DNA from: Pseudomonadota bacterium
GTDB lineage: Bacteria > Pseudomonadota > Gammaproteobacteria > Burkholderiales > Burkholderiaceae_C
Length of the DNA stretch: 64,000 nucleotides
Assembly: GCA_029780695.1 (NCBI GenBank)
Contig: JAKOYD010000051.1
Span: 1-64,000 of the forward strand
Direction: 5' to 3'
Shown: piece after piece, positions 56,265 through 64,000 of the stretch
How the letters are laid out: every line of letters begins with the position of its first letter
Numbering within the stretch: position 1 is the stretch's first letter
Made by a program: the position numbers and the translations under genes
Notes under the pieces: generated by a model
Database searches by the model: none
What the model saw: the letters and a program-made list of their open reading frames with translations, nothing else
Told to the model about the DNA's origin: nothing

Positions 56265-56882
56265 TCAATGGCGGGTAAAGCGTTGCAGCACAGTGATAAC
56301 CCGGTCTTGCGGGCCACCATCGCGCATCTCGACCTTCACGGGGCGCCCGACTTCGGGCGACCACCACTGCGTGCGGTTGAGCTGGCCTCGATTCTGGTTA
56401 ATCTCGTTGCGCTTGTCGTATTGGTGCCAGCCCGAGGTATTTACCTTGAACGCCATGAATTTGCCCGCGGGCGTTTCTACCTCTTCGTGCGCCAATACTT
56501 CCACATTATAGTCGCGGGATATCGTGATGCCGTCGGCGCGTTTATAGGTGCTGACGGTGCGCCATTTTTTACCCACCGTCAACGGCCACTGCATTTCGGG
56601 TTTTTCAAAATCGACGGTTTCATTGTTGATGAGCACCGCGCTGCCGTCGGTGTTCCAGGTGATGTTGGGTGCCGACCGCGTTCCGCCAATCACTCGGTAG
56701 CCGTCCGCATTGACTTCGGCGATTTTGTAATGGGTGTCCGACGTCTTGAGGTTGGTCAACGCGTCGCGCACGATATATGACCAAGCATCGCCCACTTTAT
56801 ATGTGGGTCGCTCCATGACCTGGGCATGCGCCGCGGTGGTCAGGCAAAGCGCGCACACGACAGCATGAACATATTTTTTCAC
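56265..56882 (-). CDS. secreted protein of unknown function inserted between dapC and dapD
   Basis: I do not recognise a family. The 205-residue protein starts at GTG, preceded by AAAGGGG eight bases upstream. It has a signal peptide (KKYVHAVVCALCLTTAAHAQ). The mature part appears beta-rich with spaced Trp and Gly (YKVGDAWSYIVRDALTNLKT; VGKKWRTVSTYKRADG), as in lipocalin-like or DUF-type periplasmic domains. Base composition is visibly lower in GC than its neighbours, which suggests later acquisition. It interrupts the dap gene series with the same orientation and short gaps. Confidence 0.78.
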   Translation of the reverse strand: MKKYVHAVVCALCLTTAAHAQVMERPTYKVGDAWSYIVRDALTNLKTSDTHYKIAEVNADGYRVIGGTRSAPNITWNTDGSAVLINNETVDFEKPEMQWPLTVGKKWRTVSTYKRADGITISRDYNVEVLAHEEVETPAGKFMAFKVNTSGWHQYDKRNEINQNRGQLNRTQWWSPEVGRPVKVEMRDGGPQDRVITVLQRFTRH

Positions 56883-56942
56883 GATGGCCCCTTTCAAGGA
56901 ATAGACTGCGCGAGAAATGATGTGCAATACTGAATGAATTCG

Positions 56943-58163
56943 TCAGCGGTGTGGCAATGCGTGGGACTGCCGGCAGAAATCTGAAATTCGTCGGGCCGCT
57001 TCGACACATTCGTCGAGGGTGGCCACCAGCGCCATGCGCACGCGCCCCTGGCCGGGGTTGACGCCGTCCGCGTCGCGGGCCAGGTAGCTGCCCGGCAAAA
57101 CCGTCACATTGTATTGAGCGTACAGGGCGCGCGCGAACGCCGCGTCGTCGCCGTTCCAGGCCGCCGGCACGCCGGCCCACAGGTAGAAAGACGCATCGGG
57201 CAGGCGCACGTCCATGACGGGTGCCAGCAGCGGCGTGACGGCGGCGAACTTCTCGCGGTACTGGCGTCGGTTGTCCTCGACGTGCGCCTCGTCGCCCCAG
57301 GCGGCGATGCTGGCGGCTTGCACCACCGGGCTCATGGCGCTGCCGTGGTAGGTGCGGTAGAGCAGGAACTGCTTCATGATCGCCGCGTCGCCCGCCACGA
57401 AGCCCGAGCGCATGCCCGGTACGTTGCTGCGCTTGGACAGGCTGGTCAGCATCACCAGGTTTCTGAAGTCGGCGCGGCCCAGCTTGGCCGCCGCTTCCAG
57501 CCCGCCCAGCGGCGGCTCGCCCTGGAAGTAAATTTCGCTGTAGCACTCGTCCGACGCGATGACGAAGCCGTGCCGGTCGCTCAGTTCAAACAGCATGCGC
57601 CATTCGTCCAGCGGCATCACGGCGCCCGTGGGGTTGCCGGGCGAACAGACGTAGACCAGTTGCGTGCGCGCCCACACGTCGGCCGGCACTTGGTCCCAGC
57701 GCGGCGCAAAGTTGCGCGCGGGGTCGCTGGCCACGTAATACGGCGTGGCGCCCGCCAGCAGGGCGGCGCCTTCGTAGATTTGGTAGAACGGGTTGGGGCA
57801 GACCACGGTGGCTTGCGGCCGGGTCGGGTCGACCACCACCTGCGCCAGCGCGAACAGCGCTTCGCGCGAGCCGAGCACGGGCAGCACCTGGGTGGCGGCA
57901 TCCACCGTCACTCCGTAGCGCCGCTGCAGCCAGCCAGCGCAGGCGGTGCGCAACTCGGGCGAGCCGGCCGTGGGCGGGTAGCCCGACAGCCCGGTCGGCA
58001 AATCGTCGGCCAGCGCCTGCTGGATGAAGGCGGGCGTGGGGTGCTTGGGCTCGCCAATGCCCAGGCTGAGCGGGCGGTGGCCGGCGTCGGGCGTCACGCC
58101 CGCGAACAACTGGCGCAGCCGCTCGAAAGGGTAGGGCTGCAGTCGCGCTAGAAGGGGGTTCAT
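56943..58163 (-). CDS. dapC: succinyldiaminopimelate transaminase
   Basis: DapC transfers an amino group to N-succinyl-2-amino-6-oxopimelate in diaminopimelate synthesis. The 406-residue class I aminotransferase has SPGNPTGAVMPLDEW, SDECYSEIYF and the pyridoxal-phosphate lysine in TSLSKRSNVPGMRSGF. Placement with dapD and dapE supports DapC over other aminotransferases. It is the first gene of the leftward cluster and diverges from a small cysteine-rich gene. Confidence 0.94.
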   Translation of the reverse strand: MNPLLARLQPYPFERLRQLFAGVTPDAGHRPLSLGIGEPKHPTPAFIQQALADDLPTGLSGYPPTAGSPELRTACAGWLQRRYGVTVDAATQVLPVLGSREALFALAQVVVDPTRPQATVVCPNPFYQIYEGAALLAGATPYYVASDPARNFAPRWDQVPADVWARTQLVYVCSPGNPTGAVMPLDEWRMLFELSDRHGFVIASDECYSEIYFQGEPPLGGLEAAAKLGRADFRNLVMLTSLSKRSNVPGMRSGFVAGDAAIMKQFLLYRTYHGSAMSPVVQAASIAAWGDEAHVEDNRRQYREKFAAVTPLLAPVMDVRLPDASFYLWAGVPAAWNGDDAAFARALYAQYNVTVLPGSYLARDADGVNPGQGRVRMALVATLDECVEAARRISDFCRQSHALPHR

Positions 58164-58272
58164 GGCGGCGATTATCCGCGCGGCCGACGCCCGCCACGCG
58201 TTGCCGTCCTACGACGGCGGCACTGCGCGGCTTCTACAGTGGGCTGACCAACCACCCGACAAGGAGACCGCC

Positions 58273-58512
58273 ATGAGCGCTGCCTGCGCCACCTGTGGCA
58301 ACGTGTACGACAAGGCCTTCCAGGTCACGATGGCCGGCGAAACCTACACCTTCGACAGCTTCGAGTGCGCCGCGCACAAGCTGGCCCCCAGCTGCGAGCA
58401 CTGCAAGGTGCGCATCCTGGGCCACGGGCTGGAAGCCGGCGATGGGCGCTTCTTCTGCTGCGACCACTGCGCCGAAAAAGCCGGGGTGAAAGGGCTGAGA
58501 GACCGCGTCTGA
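58273..58512 (+). CDS. small cysteine-rich, probably zinc-binding protein
   Basis: A 79-residue cytoplasmic protein with nine cysteines, arranged as CATCG near the start, FECAAHKL and CEHC in the middle and CCDHC near the end, plus several histidines. The pairs would form two zinc-ribbon-like knuckles. AAGGAGA provides a strong ribosome-binding site. I recall similar short proteins in proteobacteria without known function; a metallothionein-like or zinc-storage role is only inference. A dispersed repeat follows the gene. Confidence 0.75.
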   Translation: MSAACATCGNVYDKAFQVTMAGETYTFDSFECAAHKLAPSCEHCKVRILGHGLEAGDGRFFCCDHCAEKAGVKGLRDRV

Positions 58513-58546
58513 CGGGCGGCCCGGTTCGTTGGGCTTGAAAACGGGC

Positions 58547-58597
58547 TCCCGCGCTGATTCAGTCTGCGCCAGATGCTCTTATAAGGATAGCAATTTC
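58547..58597 (+). repeat. dispersed double-hairpin repeat upstream of smc
   Basis: CCCGCGCTGATTCAGTCTGC then GATGCTCTTATAAGGATAGC fits the family. It lies between the cysteine-rich gene and smc. Confidence 0.65.
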
Positions 58598-58714
58598 GGG
58601 CTGAAACACAGCCATTGGCTGGCAGCCCGGGGCCCGTTGCCCGGAGCCCCGCACGGTATCATTGCCGTTTTGCCCGTACCCTGACATCGGCCCGCCGCGG
58701 CCGCGCCTTCGCCA

Positions 58715-61700
58715 GTGCGTCTCAACTCCATCAAGCTCTCGGGCTTCAAGTCCTTCGCCGAACCCACCAATTTCATGCTGCCCGGCCAACTGGTGGGTGT
58801 GGTGGGGCCCAACGGCTGCGGCAAGTCCAACATCATGGACGCCGTGCGCTGGGTCTTGGGCGAATCCAAGGCATCCGAGCTGCGCGGCGAGTCGATGCAG
58901 GACGTCATTTTCAACGGCACCACCACGCGCAAGCCTGCGTCGCGCTCGTCGGTGGAGCTGGTGTTTGACAACGCGGATCACCGCGCCGGCGGGCAATGGG
59001 CACAGTTTGCCGAGATTTCGGTCAAGCGCGTGCTGACGCGCGACGGCACCAGCAGCTACTACATCAACAACCAGCCGGTGCGCCGGCGTGACGTGCAGGA
59101 CGTGTTCCTGGGCACCGGCCTCGGGCCGCGCGCCTACGCCATCATCGGCCAGGGCACGATCAGCCGCATCATCGAATCGCGCCCCGAGGAGCTGCGCCTG
59201 TTCCTGGAAGAAGCGGCCGGCGTCAGCAAGTACAAGGAGCGCCGGCGCGAGACGGAAAACCGCCTCTCGGACACGCGCGAGAACCTGACGCGCGTCGAAG
59301 ACATTCTGCGCGAGCTGAACGCCAACCTGGAAAAGCTGGAAAAGCAGGCCGAGGTTGCCCAGCAGTACCAAAACCTGCAGGCGTCGGCGTCGCTCAAGCA
59401 GAATCAGCTCTGGTTTTTGAAGCGCGCCGAGGCGGAAGAGGGGCAGGTCAGGCTCAAGGCCGACGCTGAAAAAGCCGTCAACGACCTCGAATCGCGAGTG
59501 GCCGATTTGCGCCATGTCGAAGCAGATCTGGAAACCATTCGCCAGGCGCACTACGCCGCGGGCGATCAGGTGAACCAGGCGCAGGGCCTGCTGTACGAAG
59601 CCAGCGCCGAAGTGGGCCGGCTGGAGGCTGAGATCCGCTTCGTCGTCGAAGGCCGCCAGCGCGCCGAGCAGCGCCTGGTGCAACTGAAAGAGCAGATCGC
59701 TCAGTGGGCCGCGCGCAAGGCCGAGGCTGAAGCCGAGATCGAAACCCTGGCCGCGCAGGGCGAGCAGGCCGAAGAGCACGCCATCACCCTGTCCGCGCAA
59801 CTGGAAGAGCAGCAGGGCGCGCTGCCCGATCTGGAAGACGCGCTGCGCCAGGCTCAAGCCAAATCCGCCGAACAGCGCACGGCCGTCGGCCAGGTGCAGC
59901 AGCAGATTCAGGTGCTGGCCGCCGAGCAGCGCGGCATTGAGGAGCAGACGCGCCAGCTGAACGCGCGGCGCGAAAAACTCAGCGCCGACAAAAACGCGCT
60001 GGCCGCGCCCGACGAGCAGCGCCTGCTGAACCTGCAATCGCAACTGAGCGCCGCGCAGGAGAGCCACGAAGTCACCGACGCACGGTTGCACGAGCTGCAA
60101 GACAGCGTGCCGCAGCTCGACGATGCGCGCCGCGCCGCGCAGCAGGCCGTCAACGCCGAGAGCGCCAAACATGCCGATCTGTCGGCGCGGCTGGAGGCGC
60201 TCAAGGCCCTGCAGGAAAAGGTCAAGACCGACGGCAAGCTCAAGCCCTGGCTGCAAAAACACGGGCTGGATGGGCTGGCCGGTTTGTGGAGCCGCATCCA
60301 CATCGAGCCCGGCTGGGAAAACGCGCTGGAAGCCGCATTGCGCGAGCGCATGGCCGCGCTGGAAGTCAGCCGGCTGGACATGGTGCGCGCCTTCGCGGCT
60401 GATGCGCCGCCCGCCAAGCTGGCCTTCTACAGCCCGCCCAGCGCCGCGCTGCCCGAAGCGCCCGGCGCGCTGCCGCGCCTCGCCGATCTGCTGCGCCTGA
60501 ATGACGCGGGGCAGAAGGCGCTGCTGGCCGACTGGCTGGCCGGTTGCTACACCAGCGATAGCATCGAGTCGGCGCTGGCTGCGCGCGACCGGCTGAAAAT
60601 GGGTGAGGCCATCTATGTAAAAAGCGGCCACTGCGTTACCGCCCACAGCGTCAGCTTTTATGCGCCCGATTCCGAGCAGGCCGGCCTGCTCGCACGCGCG
60701 CAGGAAATCGAAAACCTCGAAAAGCAGCAGCGCGCGCAGTCCTTCATCAGCGAAGAAGCGCGCAACGCCCTCATCAAGGCCGAAGCCGCCTACAGCGACG
60801 CCAGCCAGCGCCTGGTGAGCACGCGGCGCGAGGCCGCCGAGGCGCAGCAGCGCGCGCACGAGTTGCAGGTCGAAACGCTGCGGCTGACACAACTGGCCGA
60901 ACAGACCCGCGCCCGCAGCGAGCAGATTGCGGGCGATCTTTCGGAAGTGGATGCGTCGCTGGGCGACTTGCAGGAGCGCCGCGTCACGGCGGAAGCGCGC
61001 TTTGAAGAGCTGGACATGCAACTGGCAGACACGCAGGAGCGCCACGCGCAACTGGACGAGCGCGTGATTGAGGCCGAGCGCAAGCTGGCCGAGGCGCGCG
61101 AGCAGCAGCGCACGCTGGAGCGCCAGGCGCAAGAGGCCACGTTCGCCCAGCGCAGCCTGGAAGCACGGCGGGGCGAGCTGGCCCGCACCATCGACACGGC
61201 CACCCAACAGGCGGCCAGCATCGACGCCGAGCAGCAGCGTGCGCAGGACGAACTCACGCGCCTGACCGACGCCGCCGCGCAAGCCGGCCTGCAAACCGCG
61301 CTGGCCTTGAAGCTGGAGCGCGAGCAAGCCCTGGGCGCGCAACGCAGCACCTACGACGACCTCACGACCAAGCTGCGCGCGTCCGACGAGCGCCGCCTGC
61401 AGTTCGAGCGCGAACTCGATCCGCTGCGCCAGCGCATCACCGACCTGCAACTGAAGGAGCAGGCCGCGCGCTTAGGGACCGAGCAATACACGCAACTGCT
61501 GGTCGACGCGCAGGCCGATCTGGCGGCGGTGGAGCAATCCATCACCGAAGGCAACGTGCGCCTGCAAGGCCTGCAAGGCGACATCGACCGCCTGCACCGC
61601 GAGATTCAGGCGCTGGGCGCCGTCAACCTGGCCGCGCTGGATGAGTTGACCACCGCGCGCGAACGCAAGCAGTTCCTCGACGCGCAGAACGCCGACCTGA

Positions 61701-62230
61701 CCGAGGCCATGACCACGCTGGAAGACGCCATCAAGAAGATCGACGCCGAGACGCGCGATCTGTTGGGCGGCACCTTCAACACCGTCAACGAACACTTCGG
61801 CCGCATGTTCCCCGAGCTGTTCGGCGGCGGCCATGCGCGGCTGGTGATGACGGGCGAAGAAATTCTGGACAGCGGCGTGCAGGTCATGGCCCAGCCGCCC
61901 GGCAAGAAGAACCAGACCATTCACCTGCTCTCGGGCGGCGAAAAGGCGCTGACGGCCATCGCGCTGGTGTTTGCCATCTTCCAGTTGAACCCCGCGCCGT
62001 TCTGTCTGCTGGACGAGGTCGATGCGCCGCTGGACGACGCCAACACCGAGCGCTACGCCAAGCTGGTCACCAAGAGGAGTGGGCAGGGCACGCAGTTCCT
62101 GTTCATCAGCCACAACAAGATCGCGATGGAAATGGCCGAACAGCTGATTGGCGTGACCATGCAGGAGCAGGGCGTGTCGCGCATCGTGGCGGTCGATATG
62201 GAAAGCGCTGTCGGGATGGCCGAAATATGA
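58715..62230 (+). CDS. smc: chromosome segregation protein SMC
   Basis: SMC is the ATPase of the bacterial condensin that organises and segregates the chromosome. The 1171-residue protein has Walker A GPNGCGKSN at 31-39, long coiled coils (about 170-500 and 680-1010), a hinge near 510-660 and the C-terminal head with LLSGGEKALTA and Walker B LLDEVDAPLDDAN. It starts at GTG, where the family sequence RLNSIKLSGFKSF begins. The order smc-zipA-ligA is conserved in betaproteobacteria. Confidence 0.97.
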   Translation: MRLNSIKLSGFKSFAEPTNFMLPGQLVGVVGPNGCGKSNIMDAVRWVLGESKASELRGESMQDVIFNGTTTRKPASRSSVELVFDNADHRAGGQWAQFAEISVKRVLTRDGTSSYYINNQPVRRRDVQDVFLGTGLGPRAYAIIGQGTISRIIESRPEELRLFLEEAAGVSKYKERRRETENRLSDTRENLTRVEDILRELNANLEKLEKQAEVAQQYQNLQASASLKQNQLWFLKRAEAEEGQVRLKADAEKAVNDLESRVADLRHVEADLETIRQAHYAAGDQVNQAQGLLYEASAEVGRLEAEIRFVVEGRQRAEQRLVQLKEQIAQWAARKAEAEAEIETLAAQGEQAEEHAITLSAQLEEQQGALPDLEDALRQAQAKSAEQRTAVGQVQQQIQVLAAEQRGIEEQTRQLNARREKLSADKNALAAPDEQRLLNLQSQLSAAQESHEVTDARLHELQDSVPQLDDARRAAQQAVNAESAKHADLSARLEALKALQEKVKTDGKLKPWLQKHGLDGLAGLWSRIHIEPGWENALEAALRERMAALEVSRLDMVRAFAADAPPAKLAFYSPPSAALPEAPGALPRLADLLRLNDAGQKALLADWLAGCYTSDSIESALAARDRLKMGEAIYVKSGHCVTAHSVSFYAPDSEQAGLLARAQEIENLEKQQRAQSFISEEARNALIKAEAAYSDASQRLVSTRREAAEAQQRAHELQVETLRLTQLAEQTRARSEQIAGDLSEVDASLGDLQERRVTAEARFEELDMQLADTQERHAQLDERVIEAERKLAEAREQQRTLERQAQEATFAQRSLEARRGELARTIDTATQQAASIDAEQQRAQDELTRLTDAAAQAGLQTALALKLEREQALGAQRSTYDDLTTKLRASDERRLQFERELDPLRQRITDLQLKEQAARLGTEQYTQLLVDAQADLAAVEQSITEGNVRLQGLQGDIDRLHREIQALGAVNLAALDELTTARERKQFLDAQNADLTEAMTTLEDAIKKIDAETRDLLGGTFNTVNEHFGRMFPELFGGGHARLVMTGEEILDSGVQVMAQPPGKKNQTIHLLSGGEKALTAIALVFAIFQLNPAPFCLLDEVDAPLDDANTERYAKLVTKRSGQGTQFLFISHNKIAMEMAEQLIGVTMQEQGVSRIVAVDMESAVGMAEI

Positions 62231-62362
62231 GACACCCCCCTGAGTCGCTGCGCGCCTTCCCCCCTCTGCTGCGCGACGAGGGACAACGCCGATGCCCGGC
62301 ACAGGTCCGGGCATGGCGTTCGCTGGGGTGGCCTGCTCCGCGGCCTTTGGATCGACGCGCGA
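62231..62362 (+). repeat. family B repeat after smc, copy 1
   Basis: GACACCCCCCTGAGTCGCTG starts directly after the smc stop codon. The block holds a hairpin (CGCCGATGCCCGG/CCGGGCATGGCG, about 62287-62318) and ends CTGCTCCGCGGCC plus about 20 bases. A second copy lies after zipA. Confidence 0.8.
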
Positions 62363-62384
62363 CGATCTCGCAGGGAGCGCGGCC

Positions 62385-63461
62385 ATGAGTTCTTTGCAAG
62401 TCGGTCTCGCCGTGGCGGGTGGCCTGATCCTGGGGGGCGTGATCGCCTACAACACCTGGAACGCGCGGCGCAACGAGCCGCGGCAGGCGCAGCCCGATGA
62501 GGCGCCGGTGGCAGCAGGTGACGCGCGTGTCGAGCCAGCCATCGAAGGCGACATGGCCACGGCCGAGCGGATCGAGCCGTCGTTTGACGCCGCCGCCAGC
62601 CTGCCGTCGCTCGGCCCGTTGCCGGTGCCCGAAAAGCGGCCGCGCCTGGACGCGCTGATCGACGTCATCGCCCCCATTGCGCTGGACGGGCGCGTGGTGT
62701 CGGGCGACGCGCTGCTGGCCGCGCTGCCGGTGACGCGGCGCGTGGGCAGCAAGCCGTTCGCCGTCGAAGGGCAGAACGAACAGAGCGGCGCGTGGGAATA
62801 CCCCGTCGCGGGCCAGCGCTACACCGCGCTGCAGGCGGGCGTGCAGCTGGCCAACCGCACCGGCGCGCTCAACGAAATCGAGTATTCCGAATTCGTGATG
62901 AAGACGCAGCAATACGCCGATACCGTCGGCGGCGCGCCCGAATTCACCGAGATGTTGCACGAAGTCGCCCGCGCGCGCGAGCTGGACCAGTTTGCCGGCC
63001 AGCACGACGCGCAACTGGGCTTTACGCTGCGGGCGCGCGCCACGGCGTGGAGCCCCGGTTTCATCCAGCAGCAGGCGGCCCGGCTGGGCTTTGTGGCGGG
63101 CGTCATTCCCGGCCGCATGGTGCTGCCTTCGCGCGAGCCCGGTTTGCCGCCGGTGCTGGACCTGAGCTTCGACCCGCGCGCCGCGCTGTCCGAAGATCCG
63201 GCGCACTCGGCCATCAAGGAAGTCACGCTCAACCTCGACGTGCCGCAGGTGCACCGCAACGAACAGCCCTTCGCGCGCCTGCGCGATGCCGCCTTCGCGC
63301 TGGCCGAATCGATGAACGGCGTCATCACCGACGACGCCGGCCACGCGCTGCAGCCGGCGATGATCGACACCATCGGCGCCGACCTGGAGCGCCTGTACGA
63401 CACGCTGGACGCGCACGACCTGGCCGCCGGTTCGCCGCAGGCGCGGCGCCTCTTCAGCTGA
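62385..63461 (+). CDS. zipA: cell division protein ZipA-like
   Basis: ZipA anchors FtsZ to the inner membrane at the division site. The 358-residue protein has an N-terminal membrane helix at about 5-22 followed by a short basic stretch, an acidic/Ala-rich linker and the C-terminal FtsZ-binding domain (about 225-355, including LNLDVPQVHRNEQPFARLRD). AGGGAG before the ATG decides the start. Position between smc and ligA matches the usual betaproteobacterial order and supports the assignment. Confidence 0.88.
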   Translation: MSSLQVGLAVAGGLILGGVIAYNTWNARRNEPRQAQPDEAPVAAGDARVEPAIEGDMATAERIEPSFDAAASLPSLGPLPVPEKRPRLDALIDVIAPIALDGRVVSGDALLAALPVTRRVGSKPFAVEGQNEQSGAWEYPVAGQRYTALQAGVQLANRTGALNEIEYSEFVMKTQQYADTVGGAPEFTEMLHEVARARELDQFAGQHDAQLGFTLRARATAWSPGFIQQQAARLGFVAGVIPGRMVLPSREPGLPPVLDLSFDPRAALSEDPAHSAIKEVTLNLDVPQVHRNEQPFARLRDAAFALAESMNGVITDDAGHALQPAMIDTIGADLERLYDTLDAHDLAAGSPQARRLFS

Positions 63462-63465
63462 ACAT

Positions 63466-63584
63466 GACACCCCCCCTGAGTCGCCTGCGGCGCTTTCCCC
63501 CCAGGCGGGACAACGGCACCGGCTGGGCGAAGCCCGCTCCACGGCGTTCCGGAGTGGTCTGCTCCGCGGCCGTCGGACGATGTC
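63466..63584 (+). repeat. family B repeat after zipA, copy 2
   Basis: GACACCCCCCCTGAGTCGCC starts five bases after the zipA stop codon, and the block ends TCTGCTCCGCGGCC plus about 15 bases. Start and end match copy 1 after smc; the middle is diverged. Confidence 0.8.
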
Positions 63585-63623
63585 AATGACTCGGGCTGAA
63601 CGTGAACATTCATCGTCTTTTTA

Positions 63624-64000
<377 letters not shown>

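Noticed and set aside
58559..61450. Long antisense open frame opposite smc
   Set aside because: The product is Gln/Leu/Arg-rich with no domain, and the plus strand clearly encodes SMC.

Overview
This is a 64 kb stretch of high-GC chromosome from a betaproteobacterium. The gene content points to Burkholderiales, most likely the family Comamonadaceae: a class I polyhydroxyalkanoate operon in the order phaC-phaA-phaB, a Bug/TctC-type periplasmic binding protein, the order smc-zipA-ligA, a dapC-dapD-pilU-dapE-prmB run, and a dense scatter of a short hairpin repeat. The family assignment is inference from gene order and style. I see no rRNA, tRNA, CRISPR array, insertion sequence or prophage. The window begins inside leuA and ends inside ligA.

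Layout. 0-6.5 kb: end of leucine synthesis (leuA), a periplasmic PBP7-type endopeptidase, then a tight leftward operon (Nudix hydrolase, aat, bpt, IclR regulator) joining the two N-degron aminoacyl-transferases, with a MarR regulator diverging from it. 6.6-13 kb: OmpA-like lipoprotein, maiA, pgeF and the complete PHA pathway (phaC, phaA, phaB). 13-19.3 kb: dusA, a DMT exporter, a putative zinc metalloprotease, a glycine-zipper protein and a MipA/OmpV outer-membrane protein. 19.3-25.4 kb: Bug and Leu/Ile/Val-type binding proteins, a GIY-YIG-like protein, a holin-like membrane protein, glnS and a repeat-rich secreted protein. 25.5-31.4 kb: a leftward set containing a LytS/LytTR-type two-component system with a membrane acyltransferase gene lodged between kinase and regulator, then hydrolase and membrane-protein genes. 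32-36 kb: uppP, a DUF2322 protein and a large secreted fusion of an Ntn-hydrolase domain with an M1-peptidase-like domain. 36-47 kb: a complete MdtABC-type RND efflux system with its outer-membrane channel, interrupted between the two pumps by a palindrome of about 765 bp. 47-49.5 kb: urate hydroxylase PuuD and small membrane proteins. 49.5-58.2 kb: a leftward lysine/diaminopimelate cluster (dapC, dapD, dapE) that also holds pilU, prmB and the ABC-F ATPase yheS. 58-64 kb: smc, zipA and the start of ligA.

How the genes work together. PhaA and PhaB convert acetyl-CoA to (R)-3-hydroxybutyryl-CoA, which PhaC polymerises. DapD, DapC and DapE carry out successive steps from tetrahydrodipicolinate to diaminopimelate, while UppP, PbpG, PgeF and ZipA also concern the cell wall and division. 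MdtA, MdtB, MdtC and the NodT-type channel would form one tripartite pump.

The most unusual signal is not a gene. A double-hairpin element of about 48 bp occurs roughly 17 times with good support, plus several degenerate copies. It lies between genes, across start codons (ligA, the efflux channel gene) and in frame inside genes (pgeF, lytTR, yheS twice, prmB, dapE). A second repeat family follows the stop codons of smc and zipA, and the mdtB-mdtC gap is almost entirely one imperfect palindrome.
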